A stretch of 14,636 nt of DNA from an uncultured Roseateles sp. GTDB lineage: Bacteria > Pseudomonadota > Gammaproteobacteria > Burkholderiales > Burkholderiaceae. Under the pieces are notes generated by a model. That model was not told the origin of the DNA. It was given only the letters and a program-made list of their open reading frames with translations, and did no database searches. A program made the position numbers and the translations under genes. Where the stretch lies: contig CAMLKW010000104.1 in assembly GCA_946480605.1 (NCBI GenBank), positions 1 through 14,636 of the forward strand, in the 5' to 3' direction. Shown here piece after piece: positions 5,807 through 13,218 of the stretch. Each line of letters begins with the position of its first letter. Within the stretch, counting starts at the first letter, position 1.

Positions 5807-8775
5807 GGCGCGGGCTCCAGATGGATGGTGGTGGCGTGGGCGGGCAGCGGCAGCTCGCGGCCCTGCCAGCTCAACAGCGTGGACTCGACGCTAGCGCGCG
5901 GCAGCGGCGCCGTGCCAGGCCAGGCCAGGCGCAGCTCGCCGGGCAGGCGCTCGGGGCGGCGGTCGATGTGCAGCGTCCAGCCGCCGTCGGCGCGACGCAG
6001 CAGCCGGTAGTCCAGCCGCCCCCAGGCGGTGGACAGGCCCGTCACCGCGATGTCGCCGGCCGCGCGCCAGGCGGGCGACAGGCCGGCTCCCAGCACGATG
6101 GCGCCGCTGGCTTCGCGCTCGTAGGCCAGCAGGTCCAGCGCGGCGCGCAGGTAGTCCGACGAGATCCACGCATGCGGCATGTCGCCCAGGAAGCGCGGCT
6201 CGCGCGCATCGGGCAGCACGACCTCGGCCCAGCTGTGCCAACCGGCCGGCCGCTGGTGCGTGAAGAACCAGGCCAGCAGCCGGTGCGCGTCGTCCACGCG
6301 GCCCAGACGTGCCAGCGCGCTGACGTTGCGCAGCTCGTAGGGCGTGTAGTCGCGCCAAACCTTGGCGCCGCTGATGCGCGCATCGGCCTCACCCACATAG
6401 CGGTCGAAGGTGCCGCGCAGCAGGTCTGCCGGCAGCTTGCCTTCCGCCTGGGCCGGGTTCAGCGCCATCGTCGTGGAGGTCGCATCGAAGTCGCCGCGGT
6501 CGGCGGCACCGGCGATGTGGTCGAGCTTGTAGTGACTTGCCGTGGCCGTGATGGACGCGAACAGATCCGCCTCGAACTCGTCGCGCCAGCCGGCCCAGCG
6601 CTGGGCCAGCGCGGCATCGCCCAGCGCCCGGGCCATCTGCACCGCGTCCTTGTAGCCGCGCAGCGCCCAGAAGTCGTCCCAGTAGGAATAGGCCGGCTTG
6701 TCGCTGTAGCCCTCGTGGCTGATGGACGGCGGCATCAGGCCTTTGAACCTGGGGTCGGCGCCCGGCAGGCGCTCGCTCTGGCGCAGGCCTTCCATCCATG
6801 CCATCACCTTCTGCACCTTGGGCCAGTGGCGATCCAGCTGCGCCCGATCCTGCGTGTGCCGCCACAGCTCGGCGACGGAGAACAGGTACTGGCCGTGGCT
6901 GTCGTTCTCGACGACGGGGTCCGCACCGCGCTGGTCCACGCAGCAGGGCACCTTGCCGGATTCGAAGATGTAGCCGCCGAACCAGTCGACGAACTCGCGC
7001 GCCGCCTTCACCTCGCCCATGCGCACCAGGCCCGCCACCATCATGGCGCCGTCGCGTATCCACGAGCGTGCGTAGGAGCGCGTGCCGGGCCGCAGGGCGG
7101 GGCCCTCGCGAGACATCAGCATCTGTGCCAGCGCGGCGCGCATGGTGTCGACCACGGGCTGGGCCTGTGGCGGCAGCCGCAACTCCAGCACGCCCAGGCG
7201 GTCGCGCCACTGCGCGGCGGCGACGGCGAGGCGCGTGTCCAGCGCTGAGGCCTCGACGGCGCCAGCGCCCGACACCCATCCCAGCGTGCGGGACTGGCCC
7301 GGCGCCAGCTCCACGTCGAAGCGCATGACGGCGGAGGGCAGTCCCTCGGTGTCGGCCAGATGCACGAGCGGCGCGGCCTGCAGCAGCGAGGCCATGCCGG
7401 GGCCGGCACTCCACGGCGCCGCGCGGACCTCGGCCGGCGCTTTGCGCGGCTTCAGGTTCAGGCCCGCGGCGCTGAGCCGGCCATCCGCCCAGGTGATGGT
7501 GGGCAGCGGGCTGATGCCACCGGGGGTGGACAGGAACTGCTGCGGCGGGTTGACCTGCCAGGGGCGCAGCGTCAGCAGCAGCGCGACCCGCTGCGGTTTG
7601 CTCGTCGGATTGCGCAGCGTGTAGCGCGCCAGCAGTTGCGGGTCCTGGGCCTGGCCGTCGGCCCCTGCCTCGATGCGCAGTTCCACGTCCGCATGCCGCC
7701 ACTGCACGACGGGCAGCGCATGCTCGACGAGGCTGTGCTCGGCGCGCACCTGGGCCCAGGTGATGAGGCGGCCATCGGCCAGCCGGATGGTGGGTTCGAT
7801 GCTGGGCCCACCTCGGGTCAGCTCGATGGCGCCGTCTTCGCTGACCAGGCCGGAGCGCTGCGCGCCGCCGTCCACGCCCACGACGGTCCAATAGTTCTGC
7901 TCGCCGATGAAGCCGCGCGGCAACTCGCCACGGGGCAACGCCTTGGCCAACTCGGTCACGGCCGCATTGCGGTCGGGCCATTGCGCGGCATCGCGCAGCT
8001 CGACCTCGGGCGGCTTGCGGCCCTCATGGCGGATGCGCAGCCAGCGCCACTCCTGTTCACCGAGGAATAGCGCGCGGCCCGGGCGCGAAGACAGCAGCTT
8101 CCAGCGCCGGTTGTCGTCCGACACCTCCACCCGCGTGGCCGCGCCATTGGTGAACCACAGCCCGTTGAACTCGCGCAGGCGCTGGAAGTCCAGCGTCACC
8201 TCGCCGCCACCCAGCCTGCGCTTCGGCTCGGGCCACTTGTCGGGCGCCGGCTCGCGCGGCTCCAGGTTCAGCGCGCCGACGCACAGCTGCCCTGCACCGC
8301 CGCCCTGCTGCTGGCCGGCGACGACGACGAACTCGATGAACTGGCTGCGGGCGAGCGTGCGGTCTGTCGTGGGGCCCCAGGCAAACGCAACGTGGCGACG
8401 CTTGAAGCTCATGTCGGTCAGCGTGTCGGGCAGCGCCAGTGCGGGGCGGTTGACCCACCAGACGTTGTCGCCGCTGGCATCGACGAACTTGATCTGCACA
8501 TCGTTGTGCCTGCTGCTGCCCTTGAGCTGCGCGGTCAGCGCGAAGTCGGCGGGCCAGTCCAGCGGCAGCTCGCGACGCAGCACGGCATAGCCGGACACGC
8601 CCGCGAAGTCGTAGTCCAGGCACAGGCTGTCGTCCTTGACGTCACGGCGCAGCGCTGCCTTGACCTGGTCGGAGGCCGTGGCTTTCCAGACGGAGGCGTC
8701 CTTCATGTCGTCCAGCACCGCGGCGCCCGCCAACGGCGCAGCCAGCAGCAGGGCGATGGCAAGAGACTTCTTCAC
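5803..8775 (-). CDS. Exported six-hairpin glycosidase-like protein with N-terminal sugar-binding-like domains, 990 aa (family unassigned)
   Basis: Start is GTG 8775, overlapping the permease stop as GTGA; a GGGAAG ribosome-binding site lies 6 nt upstream. MKKSLAIALLLAAPLAGA is a Sec signal peptide (cleavage near AGA-AV, residue 19). Residues 20-175 look like a beta-sandwich carbohydrate-binding domain and 185-265 like a discoidin (F5/8 type C) domain. About 290-530 is a beta-rich domain as found before (alpha/alpha)6 catalytic domains, and 535-885 is the (alpha/alpha)6 domain. Candidate active-site motifs are RSYARSWIRDGAMM (566-579), VENDSHGQY (622-630), SYWDDFWALRGYKD (697-710) and DMPHAWISSDYLRA (865-878). 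The 'W-I-R-D' block recalls GH15, GH63 and glycogen-debranching enzymes. A beta-sandwich tail follows. It probably acts in the periplasm on the glucan that GH144 and GH94 process, but linkage and family are unknown. The glycosidase call rests on fold-level resemblance only. Confidence 0.75.
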   Translation of the reverse strand: MKKSLAIALLLAAPLAGAAVLDDMKDASVWKATASDQVKAALRRDVKDDSLCLDYDFAGVSGYAVLRRELPLDWPADFALTAQLKGSSRHNDVQIKFVDASGDNVWWVNRPALALPDTLTDMSFKRRHVAFAWGPTTDRTLARSQFIEFVVVAGQQQGGGAGQLCVGALNLEPREPAPDKWPEPKRRLGGGEVTLDFQRLREFNGLWFTNGAATRVEVSDDNRRWKLLSSRPGRALFLGEQEWRWLRIRHEGRKPPEVELRDAAQWPDRNAAVTELAKALPRGELPRGFIGEQNYWTVVGVDGGAQRSGLVSEDGAIELTRGGPSIEPTIRLADGRLITWAQVRAEHSLVEHALPVVQWRHADVELRIEAGADGQAQDPQLLARYTLRNPTSKPQRVALLLTLRPWQVNPPQQFLSTPGGISPLPTITWADGRLSAAGLNLKPRKAPAEVRAAPWSAGPGMASLLQAAPLVHLADTEGLPSAVMRFDVELAPGQSRTLGWVSGAGAVEASALDTRLAVAAAQWRDRLGVLELRLPPQAQPVVDTMRAALAQMLMSREGPALRPGTRSYARSWIRDGAMMVAGLVRMGEVKAAREFVDWFGGYIFESGKVPCCVDQRGADPVVENDSHGQYLFSVAELWRHTQDRAQLDRHWPKVQKVMAWMEGLRQSERLPGADPRFKGLMPPSISHEGYSDKPAYSYWDDFWALRGYKDAVQMARALGDAALAQRWAGWRDEFEADLFASITATASHYKLDHIAGAADRGDFDATSTTMALNPAQAEGKLPADLLRGTFDRYVGEADARISGAKVWRDYTPYELRNVSALARLGRVDDAHRLLAWFFTHQRPAGWHSWAEVVLPDAREPRFLGDMPHAWISSDYLRAALDLLAYEREASGAIVLGAGLSPAWRAAGDIAVTGLSTAWGRLDYRLLRRADGGWTLHIDRRPERLPGELRLAWPGTAPLPRASVESTLLSWQGRELPLPAHATTIHLEPAP

Positions 8776-9578
8776 TTCACGCTTCCCATCAGCAGGCCTT
8801 GCATGTAGTAGCGCTGCAAGGCCACAAACAACACCAGCACCGGCAGCACGGTGATCACCGCGCCGGCCATCATCAGCTCGCTGTCCTGCACGTGTTCACG
8901 AGACAGCGCCGCCAAAGCCACCGGCAGCGTGTGCATGTCGCCATCCGTCAGCACGATCAACGGCCACATGAAATCGTTCCAGCTGCCCAGGAACGCAAAC
9001 ACCGCCAGCGTCACCAGCACCGGCTTCAAGGTCGGCAGCACGATGTTCCAGAAGATGCGCCATTCACCGGCGCCATCCAGCCGCGCCGCTTCCAGCAACT
9101 CGTCGGGCACGCCCCGCGCGTACTGCCGCACGAGGAAGATGCCGAAGATGCCCGCCATCGACGGAATCAGCACGCCCATCCAGGTGTTCACCAGGCCCAT
9201 GCCCTTGAGCATCAGGAACAGCGGCAGCATGGCCACCTGGCCCGGGATCACCAGCGCGGCGATCAGCAGCCCGAACACGCGCTCGCGGTGCCGGAAGCGC
9301 AGCTTGGCGAAGGCATAGCCGGCCAGCGTGTTGAAGCTGACCGAAACAAACGTGGCCACCACCGCCAGCCCCAGGCTGTTGACGAAGGCGCGCTTGAGGC
9401 CGCCGTCGCCCAGCAGCTTCTCGTAGTGCACGAGCGTGGGCTCGCGCGGCAGCAGCGGCGGCGGCAGGCTGGAGGCGCTGCCGGCCGGCATCAGCGACAC
9501 GCAGACCATCCACACCAGCGGAAACACCGCCAGCGCGGCGAAGGCCCACAGCAGCGCGTTGACGAGGAGCTTCTTCAT
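8772..9578 (-). CDS. Sugar ABC transporter permease (MalG/UgpE/MsmG type), 268 aa
   Basis: Inner-membrane permease subunit of a CUT1-family oligosaccharide importer. The protein begins MKKLLVNALLWAFAALAVF, which is the first transmembrane helix; further helices lie near 65-90, 101-122, 132-150, 185-205 and 236-255. The cytoplasmic EAA loop that docks on the ATPase reads EAARLDGAGEWRIFWNIVLP at 163-182, a near-textbook match. The ATG at 9578 overlaps the stop of the other permease gene as ATGA and has a strong GGAGG ribosome-binding site (9587-9583). An in-frame extension upstream is open but would run through the partner permease and is rejected. Its 3' end overlaps the next gene by 4 nt. It forms a heterodimeric channel with the upstream permease; by context it carries beta-1,2-glucooligosaccharides to the cytoplasmic phosphorylase. 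Confidence 0.93.
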   Translation of the reverse strand: MKKLLVNALLWAFAALAVFPLVWMVCVSLMPAGSASSLPPPLLPREPTLVHYEKLLGDGGLKRAFVNSLGLAVVATFVSVSFNTLAGYAFAKLRFRHRERVFGLLIAALVIPGQVAMLPLFLMLKGMGLVNTWMGVLIPSMAGIFGIFLVRQYARGVPDELLEAARLDGAGEWRIFWNIVLPTLKPVLVTLAVFAFLGSWNDFMWPLIVLTDGDMHTLPVALAALSREHVQDSELMMAGAVITVLPVLVLFVALQRYYMQGLLMGSVK

Positions 9579-10468
9579 GCGCCCTCCCCCGTCAGCCGAC
9601 GCTGCAGCGCGATCAGCCCCTTGCTGACCCCCACGATGATGACGAACAGCACGAAGGCCACCGCCGAGGCCAGGCCCAGGTTCCACCACTTGAAGCCTTC
9701 GTCGTACATCAGGTACAGCACGCTGACCGTGCTCTGCAGCGGGCCGCCCTGCGTCATCACATAGGGCTCGGCGAACAGCTGGAAGTAGCCGGCCGTCGTC
9801 AGGATGGTGACCATCAGCAGCGTCGGCGCGATGCTGGGCAGCGTGATGTGTCTGAACTGCGCCCAGGAGCGCGCACCATCCAGCCGCGCGGCTTCGTAGA
9901 GGTCGTGCGGCACCGCCTGCAGCGCGGCGATGAAGATGATCATGTTGCCGCCGAAGTTCTTCCAAGCCGCGAAGCCGATGATGGTGGGCATGGACCAGTG
10001 CGGGTCGCCCAGCCAGTCGATGGGATCGATGCCCAGCGATTGCAGCGTGTAGTTCACCAGCCCGTACTTGACGTGGAACAGGTAGCGCCAGATGACGGCC
10101 ACGGCCACCAGCGTCGTCACCACCGGCGCGAACAGCGCCGTGCGCAGCAGCGGCTTGAAGCGCACCAGCTTGCTCTGCAGCAGCACCGCCGCGGCCAGCG
10201 ACAGGACGATGGACAGCGGCACGCCCAGCACGACGAAATAGGCCGTATTGCCCAGCGCCTGCCAGAACAGCGGCATGGACAGCACCTGCACATAGTTGTC
10301 CCAGCCCTGCCAGCGCAGGTTGCGCAGATCGGCCAGCGCGTAGATGTCGAAGTCGGTCAGGCTCAGCGCGAGGCCGGCAAACACCGGCACGCCGAAGAAC
10401 AGCGCGATGACGATCAGCGCCGGAGCGGCGAAGGCCCAGCCGGCCAGGGATTCCTTGCTGGCGCTCAT
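9575..10468 (-). CDS. Sugar ABC transporter permease (MalF/UgpA/MsmF type), 297 aa
   Basis: Partner permease of the CUT1-type sugar importer. The first membrane helix starts at about residue 10 (GWAFAAPALIVIALFFG), and the periplasmic loop contains the family's 'LSLTDFDIY...NY' segment. Helices near 75-98, 108-128, 162-184, 214-232 and 264-284 follow. The EAA loop EAARLDGARSWAQFRHITLP at 192-211 contacts the ATPase. An AGGAAG ribosome-binding site (10479-10474) lies 5 nt before the ATG, which overlaps the binding-protein stop as ATGA. The TGA stop overlaps the start of the second permease in the same way. This order (binding protein, F-type permease, G-type permease) is standard for the family. 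The ATPase gene is not in the window. Substrate by context: sophorooligosaccharides. Confidence 0.93.
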   Translation of the reverse strand: MSASKESLAGWAFAAPALIVIALFFGVPVFAGLALSLTDFDIYALADLRNLRWQGWDNYVQVLSMPLFWQALGNTAYFVVLGVPLSIVLSLAAAVLLQSKLVRFKPLLRTALFAPVVTTLVAVAVIWRYLFHVKYGLVNYTLQSLGIDPIDWLGDPHWSMPTIIGFAAWKNFGGNMIIFIAALQAVPHDLYEAARLDGARSWAQFRHITLPSIAPTLLMVTILTTAGYFQLFAEPYVMTQGGPLQSTVSVLYLMYDEGFKWWNLGLASAVAFVLFVIIVGVSKGLIALQRRLTGEGA

Positions 10469-11736
10469 GCGGTCTTCCTGTCCAGCATCCAGCGGCGCTT
10501 CTCCAGGATGCCATCCACGCGTGCATCCAGGCCGCGCACGGCGGCGTCAATGGGCTCGCGTCCTCCGACCACGCGCGCCGCGGCCAGCTGCATCTCGTTG
10601 GCGATGCGCTCCCACTCGGGCACGGCCGGCGTGGGGCGCACGCGCTCCAGCTGGCGGCGGAAGGCCGCGGCGTGGCGGTCCTCGGCCAGCGTGGCGCCGC
10701 CTTCCAGCGGCATGGCCCAGGTGCTGCGCCGCGGCGGCAGGTCGCCGGTCAGGCGGTAAAACTGCTGCTGCACGTCGGGCCGACTCAGGTAGCTGATAAG
10801 CGCCCAGGCCTGGGGCTTGTGGCGCGAGCGCTTGAACATCGCGAGGCTGGCACCGCCGGCGACGGACGCGCCCAGGCCGCTCGGCCCGGGCAGCTCCGCG
10901 GTGGTCCACGCATCGTCCAGTTCGGCCGGCAGGCGGCGCTTGAACTCGCCGATGTTCCACGGGCCCGAGATGTAGAACGCGAACGTGCCGCGCCCGAACT
11001 CCTGCCAGAGGTTGGCGACCTGGTTGTTGGTCAGCCCCGGCGCATCGCCGCGCTCGAAGCGCTCGGCGTAGAAGCCCAAGGCGCGGCGGAAGTCGGGCGA
11101 CGAGAAGTTGCCGAAGCGGCCGCCGTCGCGCAGCACCTCGCCCGGCTGCTGCAGCGCCAGCGCCAGCAGCGGCTCGAACTCGTTGGTGGGCAGCAGGATG
11201 GGCGTGGCCATGCCGTGCTCGCGCAGGCGGGTCAGCGCGTTGCGCCACTCGTCCCAGTCCTGCGGTATGCGCGGGATGCCGGCGCGCTTCAGCAGGTCCT
11301 GCCGCACGAACAGCAGCCGCGTGTCCACATACCAGGGCAGGCCCACGCGCTGGCCGTCGGGCGCGTTGGTGGCCCAGATGCCGTCGAAGTAGTCGGCCGG
11401 TTGCAGCAGGGGCGTGCGCGCGATCCACGGGTCCAGCGGCTCCAGCGCACCGAGCGCCTGCATCTCGGGCAGCCAGGTGTTGCCGACCTGGGCGAGGTCG
11501 GGCGTGGCGTCGCCGGCAAAGGCCGTCAGCAGCTTCTCGTGCGCGGCGGTCCACGGCAGCTGCTCGACCTTGACGCGCACGGTGGGGTGCTCGCGCTCGA
11601 AGCCGGCGATCAGCTCGGACGCAACCTCGGCCTCGCGGCCCATGGCCCAGAAGCGCAGCGTGGTGGTGCCGGTGTCGCGGGCGCAGCCTGTCAAAGCTGC
11701 TGCGCCCGCGGCGGTGAGGAGACTGCGACGGCGCAT
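10465..11736 (-). CDS. Sugar ABC transporter substrate-binding lipoprotein, 423 aa
   Basis: Extracytoplasmic solute-binding protein of family 1 (MalE/UgpB-like), anchored by lipid. MRRRSLLTAAGAAALTGC carries a twin-arginine-like start and lipobox LTGC with Cys18. The mature part opens with TTTLRFWAMGREAE, the usual first strand and helix of this family. Further family features are 'TPDLAQVGNTWLPEM' (near 78-92), 'GLPWYVDTRLLFVRQDLL' (131-148), 'GTFAFYISGPWNIGEF' and 'VAGGASLAMFKRS' in the second lobe. Length is normal. The gene begins 8 nt after the GH144 stop with no clear Shine-Dalgarno, suggesting coupling, and overlaps the first permease by ATGA. By analogy with the Listeria innocua oligoglucan cluster, where a binding protein and permeases accompany the phosphorylase, the ligand is likely beta-1,2-glucooligosaccharide; that is context inference, not read from binding residues. 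Confidence 0.9.
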   Translation of the reverse strand: MRRRSLLTAAGAAALTGCARDTGTTTLRFWAMGREAEVASELIAGFEREHPTVRVKVEQLPWTAAHEKLLTAFAGDATPDLAQVGNTWLPEMQALGALEPLDPWIARTPLLQPADYFDGIWATNAPDGQRVGLPWYVDTRLLFVRQDLLKRAGIPRIPQDWDEWRNALTRLREHGMATPILLPTNEFEPLLALALQQPGEVLRDGGRFGNFSSPDFRRALGFYAERFERGDAPGLTNNQVANLWQEFGRGTFAFYISGPWNIGEFKRRLPAELDDAWTTAELPGPSGLGASVAGGASLAMFKRSRHKPQAWALISYLSRPDVQQQFYRLTGDLPPRRSTWAMPLEGGATLAEDRHAAAFRRQLERVRPTPAVPEWERIANEMQLAAARVVGGREPIDAAVRGLDARVDGILEKRRWMLDRKTA

Positions 11737-11744
11737 GAACGAGA

Positions 11745-13163
11745 TCAGCCCAGCCAGCCGCCCGTGAAACCCGCGCGCTTCAAACCGCGCACCAGATGCG
11801 CGTTCTTGCGCATCACCTGCCAGATCAGCTCGCCCTTGTGGTTGCCCATCATGGCCAGCATGGGGCCTTGGTCTATGCCCAGCATGTCGGTGTCCACCCA
11901 GCCCTTGCCGGGTTCGATGCGGCCGTGCTGCAGCTTCACGTCGGCGTAGTCGAAGCTGGGGTTGAACGAGTCCCAGAAGCCGTAGCGGCCCCAGGAGTGC
12001 GGGTAGCGCTGCTTGATGGCCATCAACGCGGGAATGCAGATCTCCGGCGCGAAGGCGATGGAGCTGCCGGCCGCATAGGGCGCCAGCGTGCCGTCGTCAT
12101 GCTCACCCATGCCTCGGCCGGCATAGCTGATGAAGCGGCGCTGCTCGACCTTGCCCGTGGTGGTCTTGTAGGGCCGCGTGACGTCGGCCGGGCCGTCGCT
12201 GGCGCTGACGCCCCAGACCTCGGCGCTATAGCCCTGCCAGCCCAGCGGGTTGGCGGCGGCATAGGCCTGTTGCGCGTAGGTGGCGCGGCGCGAGTTCTCG
12301 AAGTAGTCCAGGCCCTTTTTACGCATGTAGGCGTCGCGGATGCCGCGGAAGTCCACCCAGCAGTGCGTGAACTGGTGGCCGAACAGCGGCGGGAAGCGCA
12401 GCAGGCTGTGGCCGTAGCTCTCGCCCCAGCTGCGGTCGTAGGTGCTGAGCCAGGCGTCATAGGCCTCCGCCTTGACCGGCCGCGTGGGCGAACCCAGCGC
12501 CAGCAGGTAGACCATCATGGCCTCGTTGTAGCCCTTCCAGTCGTTGGGGATGTGACCCTTCTCGGGCGTCCAGCCGTGGCCGATGGACGGCGGGCGCACC
12601 TGGGCCCAGGCCCAGTCGACGCGGCCGTACAACTCGTCCACGAGGCTGCGGATGCTGGCCTCTTCGGGCTGCTCGGCATCGAAGAAGCTCTGCGCGTGCA
12701 ATGCGCCCATCAGCAGCAGCGCGGTGTCCACCGTGGACAGCTCGCAGCCGCCGAAGCGCAGCCCTTCCTTCATGTCGAGGAAGTGATAGAAAAAGCCCTT
12801 GTAGCCGGCCACGCCGGTCTTGCCCGGGCCTTGCGGCAGGCCGGCGAAGAAGCGCAGCGTCGTCAGCGTGCGGTCGCGCGCCTGGGTGCGCGTGATGTAG
12901 CCGCGCGCCACGCCCACCGGATAGGCGCTGAGCGCGAAGCCGACGGCCGCAATGCTGGCGAACGAGGGCGTGGGCCAGCGGTCCGGCGCGAGTCCGGTCC
13001 TCGCGTCGGTCGTGTCCCAGAAGAAGTCGAAGGTGCGGCGTTCGAGGTCGGCCAGGAAGGCCTCGGCGCCCGGGGAGGCGGGGGCGGCCCAGGCCGGCTG
13101 GGTGGCGGCCAGCGCCAGGCCGGCGCCTTGCGCCAGCAGCGCGCGTCGTGTCAGCAGATCCAT
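11745..13163 (-). CDS. GH144 endo-beta-1,2-glucanase (exported), 472 aa
   Basis: Predicted periplasmic endo-hydrolase that cuts beta-1,2-glucan into sophorooligosaccharides. It shows the 'glucoamylase-like' (PF10091) domain on which GH144 is founded: FFYHFLDM (124-131), CELSTVDTALLLMGAL (140-155), DWKGYNEAMM (208-217), FGHQFTHCWVDFRGI (261-275), YFENSRRATYAQQAYAAANP (287-306) and GMGEHDDGTLAPYAA (351-365). E141, D146 and E214 are the likely catalytic-cleft acids. The N-terminus LLTRRALLAQGAG with cleavage after AWA (residue 26) is a probable Tat signal. I chose ATG 13163; a TTG 12 nt upstream (13175) is also in frame, and neither has a clear Shine-Dalgarno. Length fits the family. It lies 55 nt after the receptor gene with a hairpin between, and 8 nt before the binding-protein gene. 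Automated pipelines often name such proteins glucoamylase, which I consider misleading. Confidence 0.88.
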   Translation of the reverse strand: MDLLTRRALLAQGAGLALAATQPAWAAPASPGAEAFLADLERRTFDFFWDTTDARTGLAPDRWPTPSFASIAAVGFALSAYPVGVARGYITRTQARDRTLTTLRFFAGLPQGPGKTGVAGYKGFFYHFLDMKEGLRFGGCELSTVDTALLLMGALHAQSFFDAEQPEEASIRSLVDELYGRVDWAWAQVRPPSIGHGWTPEKGHIPNDWKGYNEAMMVYLLALGSPTRPVKAEAYDAWLSTYDRSWGESYGHSLLRFPPLFGHQFTHCWVDFRGIRDAYMRKKGLDYFENSRRATYAQQAYAAANPLGWQGYSAEVWGVSASDGPADVTRPYKTTTGKVEQRRFISYAGRGMGEHDDGTLAPYAAGSSIAFAPEICIPALMAIKQRYPHSWGRYGFWDSFNPSFDYADVKLQHGRIEPGKGWVDTDMLGIDQGPMLAMMGNHKGELIWQVMRKNAHLVRGLKRAGFTGGWLG

Positions 13164-13179
13164 GATGTGAAGCAATTGT

Positions 13180-13203
13180 GGGAGCCGGCGGTGACCGGCT
13201 CCC
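13180..13203 (-). promoter_or_regulatory. Perfect 9-bp hairpin between receptor and GH144 genes
   Basis: GGGAGCCGG (13180-13188) and CCGGCTCCC (13195-13203) pair perfectly with a 6-nt loop. On the transcribed (minus) strand the hairpin begins 15 nt after the receptor stop and ends 16 nt before the glucanase ATG. It is preceded by AAAA and followed by ACAATTG, so it lacks the U tract of an intrinsic terminator in this direction; the T run (13204-13207) would serve only the opposite strand. A role as an mRNA processing, stability or read-through-limiting element that lets receptor and enzymes be made at different levels is the likeliest reading. Confidence 0.6.
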
Positions 13204-13218
13204 TTTTCCAGGCCGAGG

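Noticed and set aside
5770..7248. Long plus-strand open frame opposite the six-hairpin enzyme gene
   Set aside because: Low-complexity translation with no domain or signal features; the opposite strand carries a signal peptide and coherent domains.
9579..10550. In-frame upstream extension of the second permease, giving a 592-codon frame
   Set aside because: It reads through the other permease gene out of frame; the ATGA overlap, ribosome-binding site and first membrane helix fix the start at 9578.
11745..13163. Calling the 472-aa enzyme a glucoamylase
   Set aside because: The domain carries that label in some databases, but characterised members of this family are endo-beta-1,2-glucanases, and the GH94 partner supports that reading.
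13180..13207. Hairpin plus TTTT as an intrinsic terminator on the plus strand
   Set aside because: The geometry is acceptable but the T run is short and no plus-strand gene exists to terminate; a function for the minus-strand mRNA is more plausible.
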